Positions 25,678-33,720 of a stretch of 45,442 nucleotides of DNA are shown here, piece by piece. Position 1 is the stretch's first letter. Every line of letters begins with the position of its first letter. The stretch is from an uncultured Bacteroidales bacterium (GTDB lineage Bacteria; Bacteroidota; Bacteroidia; Bacteroidales; FEN-979). The position numbers and the translations under genes were made by a program. The notes beneath the pieces are model-generated. The model saw only the letters and a program-made list of their open reading frames with translations, had not been told where the DNA came from and did no database searches. The DNA lies in contig CAIYUC010000056.1 in NCBI GenBank assembly GCA_903929315.1, positions 1 to 45,442 of the forward strand, given 5' to 3'.

Positions 25678-26991
25678 TTACTTTTTTACAAATTTCTTTG
25701 CAATGTTTCCATTATTCGTGTTTAACGAAAGGAAATATACTCCCGGTGGAAAAGAGGATGTATTGACTTTCACTGATTTTTCATTCCCTTTCAGGTCAGA
25801 GGAATAAATTGTCCTGCCTGTAAGATCCGAGATCGTTATTGCACGGGTTTCTTCCTGGCCATTAAAGGTGACTTTCAGCCAGCCATTGACAGGATTTGGA
25901 GAGATTGCGACAACTTCATCCCGGGTATTACCGGGATGGATCATTGTGGGCGTCAGGAATTCTATAGCGATGGCATTTGGGCTTATTCCTACATTAAAGG
26001 AAGTAAGGGAATCACCCGAAATTGTCGTTTCTACACATTTGCCTGGATTTGAATAATTACCAAAGTTTAAGTAAAAATCATTATTTACATAATCGAGGGC
26101 TGCTCCAAGAATGTATATGTGGTTTGCCACACCCGGATCCCTTACTATGTTCGTATCGGCAATAGCATCATTATCCAGGTCGTAGGAACCGATCCCGTTA
26201 TTAAACCCAACATATAATAAATGACCCTGTATACCGACCCCATCTCCCACTGTCACGCCAAGGATGTTATTGGTGAAGGTTTCATTATATTGACTGCATT
26301 TAGTGATACTTCCGACTTGCGAAGAGCCGCCGGGAGTAACGTTTATTGAATAAATATATCCGCTGTAACCAAATAAATTCCAGATCCCGACGGCATCCGG
26401 GCCAAAATTAATTTCATGTGTGACTGTCCAGTTTGAGGGATTGATGACTGCAAGTTTTCCTTCCGAACCCATGTACCCGCCGTTTACAGCCACATAGACC
26501 GAATCATTCGACGCTAAAATACCACCGCAATCCCCTGTAATATTGTCAACAAATGAAGAAATGGTAAGATTACCTGCGTCCAGGATTTCAACAAAAAAAC
26601 GTTTGACCGGGTATCCTTTTGTGACGATCAGCTTATCACCGTATATTCCCAGTTTATCCAAACCGGAATCTGCTACTATAGCCACTCTCTGGTAAGTATT
26701 AAGGTCATATTTGACGATGGAATCCTGGGCAGCCACATAGGCATAATGATCTGTAATCAATATATCCTGGACCGATTGGGTATAAATTGTATCGAAGAGC
26801 GTATAGGTTTGGGTTAAGGTGTTGTAAGACGCCACAGTCACATAATCAAAATAAGGAGGATTTGTTTCAAACCTTCCGCCATTGGCAATGATAACCTGGG
26901 GAACAGTTGTATTATCCTGGGCAGGCAGTAATGAACTTACACCCATAAGGACGAATACAATCATCAGGATTATAAAGTAATGCTTTTTCAT
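25678..26991 (-). CDS. Type IX secreted beta-propeller protein
   Basis: The 437-residue protein has a signal peptide (about 1-25, ending SSLLPAQ). Propeller blades follow, with YVTVASYNTLTQTYTLFD, HYAYVAAQDSIVKYDLNTY, KLAVINPSNWTVTHEI and LDYVNNDFYLNFGNYSN. It ends with a T9SS type A sorting domain (ISPNPVNGWLKVTF, LTGRTIYSSDL, GVYFLSLNTNNGNIAKKFVKK). It resembles the lipoprotein at 21495 in overall fold but uses a different export route. As first gene of the operon it would be attached to or released from the cell surface and may capture the same ligand as the receptor. Confidence 0.75.
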   Translation of the reverse strand: MKKHYFIILMIVFVLMGVSSLLPAQDNTTVPQVIIANGGRFETNPPYFDYVTVASYNTLTQTYTLFDTIYTQSVQDILITDHYAYVAAQDSIVKYDLNTYQRVAIVADSGLDKLGIYGDKLIVTKGYPVKRFFVEILDAGNLTISSFVDNITGDCGGILASNDSVYVAVNGGYMGSEGKLAVINPSNWTVTHEINFGPDAVGIWNLFGYSGYIYSINVTPGGSSQVGSITKCSQYNETFTNNILGVTVGDGVGIQGHLLYVGFNNGIGSYDLDNDAIADTNIVRDPGVANHIYILGAALDYVNNDFYLNFGNYSNPGKCVETTISGDSLTSFNVGISPNAIAIEFLTPTMIHPGNTRDEVVAISPNPVNGWLKVTFNGQEETRAITISDLTGRTIYSSDLKGNEKSVKVNTSSFPPGVYFLSLNTNNGNIAKKFVKK

Positions 26992-27053
26992 TATCCAATT
27001 TTTTTGATGCTATTTTCTATATATTTCCTGATTAAGATTTATTAAAATTACTA

Positions 27054-27084
27054 CAAAATTACAAAATATTTTCACCCTTATCAA
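27054..27084 (-). promoter_or_regulatory. Promoter of the TonB-receptor/surface-protein operon
   Basis: On the minus strand, TTG (27084-27082), a 20-base spacer and TAATTTTG (27061-27054) match the phylum consensus. The leader to the ATG at 26991 is only about 55 bases. It is too short for a cobalamin riboswitch (roughly 200 bases), and no such motif is visible. Confidence 0.65.
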
Positions 27085-27140
27085 TAAAATTAATAATTTT
27101 ACGATCCTTATTATAAAGGCAGGTTTAAGAGGATAAATTC

Positions 27141-27362
27141 ATGAACCGTTTTAGGATATTTATATTTTCCGGGATTTTCCTGATCTTGACAGTGATTTTC
27201 TTTAGCTCCTGTGGACATACAAAAATGGCGACCTGCCAATCAAACAATTACCATAAATCAAATAAAATAAAAAGATCCCGCGGCAGTTCCAACCAGGTTT
27301 TTACACCCAAGTACCGGTCTGTAAGAAAAAATTATGTGATTAAAAATGGTATTGCAAATTAA
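27141..27362 (+). CDS. Small basic lipoprotein
   Basis: The 73-residue protein has a clear lipoprotein signal (IFSGIFLILTVIFFSSCGH, Cys about 28). A short mature tail rich in Lys, Arg, Asn and Ser follows. Its last 17 bases overlap the start of the next gene, so the two are very likely co-translated. I recognise no domain. Similar very small basic lipoproteins are common in Bacteroidota, and no function can be given. Confidence 0.55.
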   Translation: MNRFRIFIFSGIFLILTVIFFSSCGHTKMATCQSNNYHKSNKIKRSRGSSNQVFTPKYRSVRKNYVIKNGIAN

Positions 27363-28470
27363 GAAAGGGGTCAGGTATCTCCTGCTTGTTCCATTATTAT
27401 TTTTTTTCTCCTCATGCCATATTGTACGTTATGTTTACTGGAATTATGCCAACATCGATGATTACAAGAAGTTCCCGGTCGATACGTTAAGCAATGCCCC
27501 TCCTTCTTTCCATTTTTATACTAATCCCAATCTTTACAGGTTAACCCTTCCCACGAAATTTCATACTACATGCGATACCTGTTCCCTGGATGATTATTTA
27601 ATAAAACAAAATACCCTTGCTTTCCTGGTCGTTCGCAATGATACCCTGATCTATGAAAAATATTTCAAGGGATATTCGAGAGAAGCCATCTTTCCTTCGT
27701 TCTCAGTGACCAAATCCTATGTTTCGGCACTGGTCGGAATTGCCATCGATGAAGGATACATTAAAAGTATCGATCAGCCTGTGACCGACTTCATCCCCGA
27801 ATTAAAAAGCAGGGGCTTTCAAAAGGTCACGATCAAAGACCTTCTGGAAATGCGTTCAGGGATAAAGTTCAGTGAAAATTATATAAATCCGTTCGGTAAA
27901 ATAGCCAAGTTCTATTACGGGTTAGATCTCAAAAAATACACCTTGCACCTGAAAGCTGTTTCCGAACCGGGAATGACTTACAATTACCAGAGCGCCAACG
28001 CTCAAATCCTGGCGATGGTGCTTGAAAGAGCCACCGGAAAGAGGATTTCCGACTACCTGGAAGAAAAGATATGGAAACCGCTCGGTATGGAATTCGATGG
28101 TTCATGGAGTTTGGACAGCAAGAAGCACCGGGATGTAAAAGCTTTCTGTTGCATCAATGGCAGGGCAGTTGACTTTGCGAAATTTGGCAGGTTATACCTT
28201 AACGACGGTCAGTGGGAAAACAAGGAAATCATTCCCGTCCGATGGATCCGTGAATCCCTGACCGTATATAATGATTCCAGGGATATCCAGGGATACCCCT
28301 ATACTTATTTTTGGCGGGTGACCGAAGAGCATGATTTTTTTGCAAAAGGATTATTAGGTCAGTATATTTATGTCAGTCCGAAAAAAAATACTATCATTGT
28401 ACGGATCGGGGCAAAAGCAGGTAACATAAACTGGCCTGAATTGTTCAAAGGGATCGTGGAAGAGTTGTAA
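27346..28470 (+). CDS. Serine hydrolase of the class C beta-lactamase family, lipoprotein
   Basis: The 374-residue protein has a lipoprotein signal (LLLVPLLFFFSSCH, Cys about 23) and a penicillin-binding-like fold. The nucleophile motif S-x-x-K is SVTK in PSFSVTKSYVS (about 125). The second motif is YQS in YNYQSANAQIL, where esterases of this family often have Tyr-x-Ser instead of Tyr-x-Asn. The C-terminal region includes FAKFGRLYLNDGQWENKEII. The motifs suggest an esterase, amidase or peptidase on the outer membrane more than a true beta-lactamase. It follows and overlaps the small lipoprotein gene. Confidence 0.8.
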   Translation: MVLQIKKGVRYLLLVPLLFFFSSCHIVRYVYWNYANIDDYKKFPVDTLSNAPPSFHFYTNPNLYRLTLPTKFHTTCDTCSLDDYLIKQNTLAFLVVRNDTLIYEKYFKGYSREAIFPSFSVTKSYVSALVGIAIDEGYIKSIDQPVTDFIPELKSRGFQKVTIKDLLEMRSGIKFSENYINPFGKIAKFYYGLDLKKYTLHLKAVSEPGMTYNYQSANAQILAMVLERATGKRISDYLEEKIWKPLGMEFDGSWSLDSKKHRDVKAFCCINGRAVDFAKFGRLYLNDGQWENKEIIPVRWIRESLTVYNDSRDIQGYPYTYFWRVTEEHDFFAKGLLGQYIYVSPKKNTIIVRIGAKAGNINWPELFKGIVEEL

Positions 28471-28484
28471 AAGTGCCGTAACTC

Positions 28485-28961
28485 CTATTTTTCAAAGAAT
28501 TTACTGTAGGCGGGATAATATAGGTCTTTATTGGCCTTTTCCCGGGAAAATGTGTAGTAAATGATGGTCGCTTCAGAGCAAAGAACCTGGTCATTATCAT
28601 ATAGCTTTGCTTCTATCTCAGCCAGGTTCCTTTTTTTCTCCTTTACCCGTGCTTTAATGGTGAGCATGCCCTTGTCCACATACACCGGCTTCAGGTAACG
28701 CACATGGAGCTTTGAGGTGAACCCCGCTGTCTTTAGTTTAACATATACTACCCAGCTCGATATCTCATCCATCAGCGTGGCTTGAATTCCTCCATGCAGG
28801 ATATTAAGATAACCGTGAAAATGATCTTTAGGATCCCACACAGAGACAAGTTCCTCGTCATCTTCATAGAAAGTCATATGCAGACCGGAAATATTGTCAG
28901 GGGAACATCCGAAGCAATTATACCCATCTAATCCCGTGAATGGATTGCTGATCTTTCGCAT
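28485..28961 (-). CDS. Hotdog-fold thioesterase (PaaI/4HBT family)
   Basis: The 158-residue protein has the hotdog motif HGGIQATLMDEISSW (about 58-72), with the catalytic-type Asp/Glu in the central helix. A substrate-binding strand LHVRYLKPVYVDKG is also present. An N-terminal CFGCSPDNISGL segment is typical of the branch of small acyl-CoA thioesterases annotated as PaaI-like. It lies one base after the MORN-repeat gene and shares its promoter. The acyl substrate is unknown. Confidence 0.8.
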   Translation of the reverse strand: MRKISNPFTGLDGYNCFGCSPDNISGLHMTFYEDDEELVSVWDPKDHFHGYLNILHGGIQATLMDEISSWVVYVKLKTAGFTSKLHVRYLKPVYVDKGMLTIKARVKEKKRNLAEIEAKLYDNDQVLCSEATIIYYTFSREKANKDLYYPAYSKFFEK

Positions 28962-28962
28962 A

Positions 28963-29736
28963 TTATTTTGCCACTCCTTTTTTATATTTCGTGGTCTTTA
29001 CAGCTTTTCCGGTTTCATCATAATCCACCCACGATCCTTCCTTGACACCATTTATATATGTGCCTGAAACCTTTATTATTCCATTTCTGTAAAACTCCTT
29101 ATAATCGCCATTGAGAATATTGTTTGAATACATTGACGTTGACTGAACTGTATCATTATCATAAAATGTTTTCTGAATACCCTCAAAATGGCCGTTCTTA
29201 TAACTATATAATGCCATCATTTTCCCGGTATTGCTAAACCATTTCGACTGCCCGTCCTTAACCCCATCCTTATAAGTTGCTTCCTCCTGGGTCTTCCCGT
29301 TGTCATAATAGAGCTTGGACAACCCGTTCTTCACTCCGTCGAGCCAATTGATCTGCGACAGTGGCAATTCGCTATATTGGCCATAAATCACAGACAAACC
29401 AGCTAACTTGTCATTTTTATAAAATTCCTGTTTGGTAAGATGTCCTTTCCTGTCAAGGGTGATCGATATCCCATTTCTCTGACCGTTATCAAAGCTCTCC
29501 AGTTTTAAAAGAAGACCTGAATTAACGCAGGTCATCCAATTGCCTGTTCTTTTGTCATTTACATAATTACCTTTCATAATCTGATCGCTTATTTTTTCCT
29601 CCCAGTAACCAGTCCTTTTATTGGATGGATCAACCAGGTTGATGGAATCGGTCTTTTTCTGTTCGACCGTATTTTGTGAGAATAACAAAACAGGCACTAA
29701 AAGCAGGATTGAAAGAATAAAGGTTTGTGTCTTCAT
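28963..29736 (-). CDS. Secreted MORN-repeat (YwqK-like) protein
   Basis: The 257-residue protein has a signal peptide (about 1-20, ending LLFSQ) and about eight repeats of the MORN/YwqK type. Examples are RTGYWEEKISDQIMKGNY, KNGLSKLYYDNGKTQEEATY, KDGQSKWFSNTGKMMALYSY and REGSWVDYDETGKAVKTTKY-like units. The fold is an extended beta-meander. Related proteins are often labelled antitoxin-like, but no toxin gene is adjacent and a structural or binding role is as likely. The promoter lies at 29758-29789. Confidence 0.75.
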   Translation of the reverse strand: MKTQTFILSILLLVPVLLFSQNTVEQKKTDSINLVDPSNKRTGYWEEKISDQIMKGNYVNDKRTGNWMTCVNSGLLLKLESFDNGQRNGISITLDRKGHLTKQEFYKNDKLAGLSVIYGQYSELPLSQINWLDGVKNGLSKLYYDNGKTQEEATYKDGVKDGQSKWFSNTGKMMALYSYKNGHFEGIQKTFYDNDTVQSTSMYSNNILNGDYKEFYRNGIIKVSGTYINGVKEGSWVDYDETGKAVKTTKYKKGVAK

Positions 29737-29757
29737 GGGTTTTTTCTTTTATTTCAG

Positions 29758-29789
29758 CAAAAGTATAAAATATCGGGAATTTCGAACAA
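29758..29789 (-). promoter_or_regulatory. Promoter of the MORN/thioesterase operon
   Basis: On the minus strand, TTG (29789-29787), a 21-base spacer and TACTTTTG (29765-29758) match the consensus. The transcript would start near 29752, 16 bases before the ATG. Confidence 0.65.
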
Positions 29790-29793
29790 TTTC

Positions 29794-31104
29794 TTATAAG
29801 ATTATGCCCATAAGATCAAAATTCGTTGCCTCTGAAATCATGACGGTGTAAAAGTTGCCGGTTTTAATCTTCTGACCGGATTTCCGGATCAACACTTCAT
29901 TATCGACTTCCGGGGAATCATATTCGCTGCGGCCGATGAAAAAATCGCCTTCTTCCCGGTCTATCAAAACTTTCATGATCGAGCCGACCTTCCGGAGATT
30001 CAGATCATAGGATATTTCCTCCTGGATTTTCATGATCTCATCTGCTCTCTTCCTTTTAACAGATCCGGGAATATCATCCTTTAACCTGAATGCTTCAGTG
30101 CCCTCCTCGTGGGAGTAAGTGAAAACGCCAAGCCGGTCAAACCTTTCCCGGATCACAAAATCCTTTAATTCGGCGAACTCCTTAGCGGTCTCTCCAGGGT
30201 ATCCGACGATCAGGCTGGTCCTGATGGAAACGTCAGGGATCTTTTCCCTGATATGTCTTATCAGTTTCCTGGTACCCTCACCTTCTATTCCTCTTCGCAT
30301 GGACCTTAAGATCCGCGAACTGATATGCTGGAGAGGAATATCAATATAGTGACAAATATTGGGATACATTTTCATGATTTCCAGCACTTCAAGAGGGAAG
30401 CCTTCAGGATAGGTATAATGCAGGCGGATCCATTCAAGACCCGGGATCATGGCAAGGGATTCGAGGAGCCGGGCCAGTTTTTTCCGGTGGTACAGATCGA
30501 CACCATAACACGTGGTATCCTGTGAAATTATGTTGATCTCCTTCACCCCTCTCCCGGCCAGGAGCCTGGCTTCCGTTAAGATTTCCTTCATTGGCCGTGA
30601 AATATATTTTCCACGGATCATTGGAATAGCACAAAAAGAACATTTACGGTTACAACCTTCCGCAATTTTAAGGTAAGTGTAATGCGACGGAGTGATCATC
30701 TGACGTTCCCCGGTCAGATTGGTACTGAATTCCCCTCCTACCCTTTTTACGATTTTTTCAAGATCGTTTACCCCAAAAAAATCGTCCACTTCGGGAATTT
30801 CTTTTCGCAGCTGATCTTCATAGCGTTGGGAAAGACATCCCATGATGAAAAGGTGGTTTAGCTGACCCTGTTGTTTTGCACGGACAAAACGGAGGATCAG
30901 ATCGATCGATTCCTTTCTGGCATCGAGGATAAAACCGCATGTATTGATGATCACGGTGTCGATCCCTGCAATACTTTCAGGGTTCAGGATCAGCTGGAAA
31001 CGGTTTGCATCCAGTTGCCGCATCAAAACCTCCGTATCGACAAGGTTTTTAGCACAACCTAACGGGATAATGCCGATTGTCTGAGGACGCGTTTTTGTCT
31101 TCAA
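29794..31104 (-). CDS. rimO: Ribosomal protein S12 methylthiotransferase RimO
   Basis: Radical-SAM enzyme that methylthiolates an aspartate of ribosomal protein S12. The 436-residue protein has an N-terminal domain with three cluster-binding cysteines (PLGCAKN, INTCGF, MGCLSQRY). The radical-SAM motif is CNRKCSFCAIP (about 146-156). A C-terminal TRAM-like region ends FDLMGIIL. The only start that keeps the first cysteine is a TTG at 31104, because the frame has a stop just upstream within ftsY and no ATG. It begins 11 bases after ftsY, in one operon with it. Confidence 0.92.
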   Translation of the reverse strand: MKTKTRPQTIGIIPLGCAKNLVDTEVLMRQLDANRFQLILNPESIAGIDTVIINTCGFILDARKESIDLILRFVRAKQQGQLNHLFIMGCLSQRYEDQLRKEIPEVDDFFGVNDLEKIVKRVGGEFSTNLTGERQMITPSHYTYLKIAEGCNRKCSFCAIPMIRGKYISRPMKEILTEARLLAGRGVKEINIISQDTTCYGVDLYHRKKLARLLESLAMIPGLEWIRLHYTYPEGFPLEVLEIMKMYPNICHYIDIPLQHISSRILRSMRRGIEGEGTRKLIRHIREKIPDVSIRTSLIVGYPGETAKEFAELKDFVIRERFDRLGVFTYSHEEGTEAFRLKDDIPGSVKRKRADEIMKIQEEISYDLNLRKVGSIMKVLIDREEGDFFIGRSEYDSPEVDNEVLIRKSGQKIKTGNFYTVMISEATNFDLMGIIL

Positions 31105-31115
31105 TGAAGAATGAC

Positions 31116-32066
31116 TTAGGTAAAGAGGCTATCGACGAATTCGAAACGATCGAATAACTGGAGATCTTCCAATTGTTCCCCTATTCCGATATATTTGACG
31201 GGTATTTTGAATTGATCGGATATGCCAAGGACAACCCCTCCTTTTGCCGTTCCGTCAAGTTTGGTCAGGGCGATCGCATTGACATCTATTGCAGCAGTGA
31301 ATTGTTTTGCCTGTTCGATCGCATTTTGACCGGTGGATGCATCGAGGATCAACAGGATCTCGTGGGGCGCCTCAGGGATCAGTTTCCGGATCACTTTCCG
31401 GATCTTCGATAATTCATTCATCAGGGATACTTTATTATGCAACCTGCCTGCCGTATCGATGATTACGACGTCAATGTTTCTTGAAATGGCTGCTTTAACC
31501 GTATCAAAAGCAACGGAAGCAGGGTCGGCGCCCATGGCCTGTGTGATGATAGGTACATCCACTCTTTCGGCCCATATTTTGACCTGGTTCACAGCCGCAG
31601 CCCGGAATGTATCGGCTGCTCCCAGTAAAACAGTATGGCCCGCCTTTTTGAAATGATATGCCAGCTTGCCGATAGTGGTGGTCTTTCCTACACCGTTTAC
31701 CCCGACGACCATGATAACATAAGGCTTTGGCCCGGAAGACAAGGTAAAATCAGAGGTGGCCCCGGTCTTATTTTCCTGGAGAAGGGTAACAATCTCTTCC
31801 TTCAAAATGGAATTCAGTTCCGATGTCCCGATATATTTATCCTTTGCGGTTCTTTTCTGGATCCGGTCAATGATCTTCAGGGTTGTTTCCACACCGACAT
31901 CAGAGGTGACCAGGATCTCTTCAAGCTTATCCAGCACCTCGTCGTCAATTTTTGATTTCCCGACAATGGCCTTCGATATCCGCGAGAAAAGATTAGTCTT
32001 GGTTTTCTGTAAACCCTTGTCGAGAATCTCTTTTTTCTCCTTTGAAAAGATGGTGAAAAGGCCCAT
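31116..32066 (-). CDS. ftsY: Signal recognition particle receptor FtsY
   Basis: GTPase that docks SRP-ribosome complexes at the inner membrane. With the ATG at 32066 the protein has 316 residues. An N domain comes first (MGLFTIFSKEKKEILDKGL onward), then the G domain with GVNGVGKTTTIGKLA (about 123), the insertion-box segment TFRAAAVNQVKIWA, DTAGRLHNK, TKLDGTAKGG and the closing GIGEQLEDLQLFD. The long acidic A domain of E. coli FtsY is absent, as is usual in this phylum. A longer start at 32138 is rejected because it overlaps the terminator-like hairpin at 32121-32151 and adds non-family sequence. Confidence 0.93.
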   Translation of the reverse strand: MGLFTIFSKEKKEILDKGLQKTKTNLFSRISKAIVGKSKIDDEVLDKLEEILVTSDVGVETTLKIIDRIQKRTAKDKYIGTSELNSILKEEIVTLLQENKTGATSDFTLSSGPKPYVIMVVGVNGVGKTTTIGKLAYHFKKAGHTVLLGAADTFRAAAVNQVKIWAERVDVPIITQAMGADPASVAFDTVKAAISRNIDVVIIDTAGRLHNKVSLMNELSKIRKVIRKLIPEAPHEILLILDASTGQNAIEQAKQFTAAIDVNAIALTKLDGTAKGGVVLGISDQFKIPVKYIGIGEQLEDLQLFDRFEFVDSLFT

Positions 32067-32114
32067 TGGAATGAGTTCTGGTATGCTGTGTATCGGGTAA
32101 AAACGGATCAGATG

Positions 32115-32151
32115 ATATAAAAAAAGCTTTTTCCGCACGAAAAAAGCTTTT
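32115..32151 (-). terminator. Terminator-like hairpin between DUF4295 and ftsY genes
   Basis: AAAAAGCTTTTT (32121-32132) and AAAAAAGCTTTT (32140-32151) form a 12-base-pair stem. On the minus strand the stem is followed by a T-rich run (TTTATA). It would let only part of the rpmG transcripts continue into ftsY. Confidence 0.55.
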
Positions 32152-32171
32152 CCTGACAGAATATAGATTAT

Positions 32172-32333
32172 TTACTTTTCTGCAGTACTTAAAAATTCCT
32201 TCACCGCTTCATTCGGAATGATCGATTCTTTAAAAATGAATGCACCGGTTTTGGCGGATTTTACCATCCTGATCACCTTGGTGAAATCTTTTCCTGTGGC
32301 CGTCTGGAATGCTGCAACTACTTTCTTTGCCAT
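32172..32333 (-). CDS. DUF4295 family small basic protein
   Basis: The 53-residue frame starts MAKKVVAAFQTATGKDFTK and ends EFLSTAEK. It matches the DUF4295 family that accompanies rpmG and ftsY in Bacteroidota. It is strongly basic and small, like a ribosome-associated protein, but its function is not established. It starts 16 bases after rpmG, and the terminator-like hairpin follows its stop. Confidence 0.8.
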   Translation of the reverse strand: MAKKVVAAFQTATGKDFTKVIRMVKSAKTGAFIFKESIIPNEAVKEFLSTAEK

Positions 32334-32349
32334 AACTCGTCTGTTTTAT

Positions 32350-32538
32350 TTATTTGATCTCTTTATGAACCGTCATCTTTTTGAGGTACGGGTTGTATTT
32401 CTTCAACTCCAACCGCTCGGGAGTATTTTTCTTATTTTTATTGGTGATGTACCTTGACATACCCGGAACACCGCTTGTCTTTTGTTCCGTACATTCAAGG
32501 ATCACCTGTATCCGCTGATCTTTACTCTTCTTAGCCAT
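32350..32538 (-). CDS. rpmG: 50S ribosomal protein L33
   Basis: The 62-residue basic protein has the L33 pattern: [13 protein letters not shown], then [29 protein letters not shown]. Zinc-binding cysteine pairs are absent, as in cysteine-free L33 types. It is first in the operon rpmG-DUF4295-ftsY-rimO. The rpmB (L28) gene that usually precedes it in this phylum is not here, and the divergent xerD occupies the position. Confidence 0.9.
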   Translation of the reverse strand: MAKKSKDQRIQVILECTEQKTSGVPGMSRYITNKNKKNTPERLELKKYNPYLKKMTVHKEIK

Positions 32539-32564
32539 GTATTCCCCTGTTTATTTTGGGACTG

Positions 32565-32596
32565 CAAAATTATATCTTTTCCGGATATAAACCAAA
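32565..32596 (-). promoter_or_regulatory. Promoter of the rpmG operon
   Basis: On the minus strand, TTTG (32596-32593), a 20-base spacer and TAATTTTG (32572-32565) match the consensus exactly. Transcription would start near 32559, about 20 bases before the rpmG ATG. Confidence 0.75.
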
Positions 32597-32637
32597 ATAT
32601 TTTGTTACTTTTAGAGCCGTTCCTTAAATTCCGGGTT

Positions 32638-33540
32638 TTGAAAGAGTGGCAATCTTATATAAACGGGTTCAAGGCTTACCTGCAACTGGAAAAGTCTTTA
32701 TCTCCGAATTCTGTTGAAGCTTACCTTCATGATGTGGGGAAACTAACGCAATACCTTGTTATTGCGAATTTAGCTATCTACCCGGAAAATATCAGGCTAT
32801 CCCATTTACAGGATTTTCTCAAGTGGGTGAACCAGCTCGGGATGACAGCACGGACGCAGGCCAGGGTAATTTCGGGACTGAAAGGGTTTTACAAATACCT
32901 TATGCTTGAGAACCTGATCCGGATGGATCCGACTGAAATGCTGGAGTCTCCCAGGATCGGCAGGAAACTGCCTTCCGTAATGAACATTGACGAGATCGAT
33001 CTGTTGATCGCCGCCATTGACCTCAGCAAACCAGAAGGGGAACGGAATAAAGCTATGCTCGAAACGCTCTATGGTTGCGGATTACGTGTTTCAGAGCTGG
33101 TCAATCTCCGGATATCCCATTTGTTCTTCCGGGAAGGATTTATCAAGGTCATCGGGAAAGGCGATAAAGAAAGGCTTGTCCCGGTGGGAAGCCATGCGGA
33201 AAAACAGATCAACATTTACCTGCATTCGGTTCGACCGACAGTGCCATTAAAGAAAGGCAACGAGGATATTCTCTTCCTGAACCGCAGAGGAAGCAAACTT
33301 ACCCGTGTGATGGTATTTACGATCATTAAGGATCTTGTTACCAAAACCGGATTGAAGAAACATATCAGTCCTCATACTTTCCGTCATTCCTTTGCAACAC
33401 ACCTCGTTGAAGGCGGAGCAGATCTGAGAGCTGTACAGGAAATGCTGGGACATGAATCCATCACGACCACGGAGATATATACGCACCTGGACAGGGAATA
33501 CTTACGGAGTGCGATTATTCAGTTTCATCCGAGAGCATGA
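32638..33540 (+). CDS. xerD: Site-specific tyrosine recombinase XerD
   Basis: With a TTG start at 32638 the protein has 300 residues, the usual Xer length. It has an N-terminal SAM-like core-binding domain (LKEWQSYINGFKAYLQLEK). The catalytic domain has Arg in YGCGLRVSELVNL (about 150), the Lys beta-hairpin near 172 (GKGDKERLVPV), HTFRHSFATHL with the His-x-x-Arg pair, LGHESITTTEIY with the second His, and the nucleophile Tyr in TEIYTH. Two Xer proteins normally resolve chromosome dimers at dif. XerD versus XerC is judged from overall likeness only. The ATG at 32482 is rejected because it lies inside the divergent rpmG gene. Confidence 0.85.
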   Translation: MKEWQSYINGFKAYLQLEKSLSPNSVEAYLHDVGKLTQYLVIANLAIYPENIRLSHLQDFLKWVNQLGMTARTQARVISGLKGFYKYLMLENLIRMDPTEMLESPRIGRKLPSVMNIDEIDLLIAAIDLSKPEGERNKAMLETLYGCGLRVSELVNLRISHLFFREGFIKVIGKGDKERLVPVGSHAEKQINIYLHSVRPTVPLKKGNEDILFLNRRGSKLTRVMVFTIIKDLVTKTGLKKHISPHTFRHSFATHLVEGGADLRAVQEMLGHESITTTEIYTHLDREYLRSAIIQFHPRA

Positions 33541-33560
33541 TCAAGGTGCTGCGTTTTTTC

Positions 33561-33641
33561 ATAGTTACTCTTAGTTATTCATTGTTATTCATTGTTATTC
33601 ATTGTTATTCATTGTTTATTTTATATCAATCACCAATCACC
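33561..33641. repeat. 10-base tandem array followed by a 7-base array
   Basis: Six consecutive 10-base units (33561-33618) follow the pattern ATTGTTATTC, the first two being degenerate. About 10 bases later come two copies of CAATCAC (33627-33640). The same order, a 10-base array then a 7-base array, appears downstream of the next gene at 34721-34847. Confidence 0.7.
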
Positions 33642-33690
33642 TTTTAGCTAAAAACAAACAGACTCAGAATGTCTGATTAAAAATAGTTGC

Positions 33691-33698
33691 TACTTTTG
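33691..33698 (+). promoter_or_regulatory. Predicted -7 box for the ornithine-cyclodeaminase-family gene
   Basis: TACTTTTG matches TAnnTTTG, 22 bases upstream of the ATG at 33721. The -33 region has only GTCTG, a weak match. Confidence 0.45.
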
Positions 33699-33720
33699 AA
33701 AAAAATTAAATACATATAAG

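Noticed and set aside
26992-27140. Cobalamin riboswitch before the receptor operon
   Set aside because: The leader from the predicted start to the ATG is about 55 bases and the whole gap is 149 bases, AT-rich, with no B12-box-like sequence.
28963-29736. Antitoxin role for the MORN-repeat protein
   Set aside because: The YwqK antitoxin label is widespread, but this protein is secreted and has no toxin beside it.
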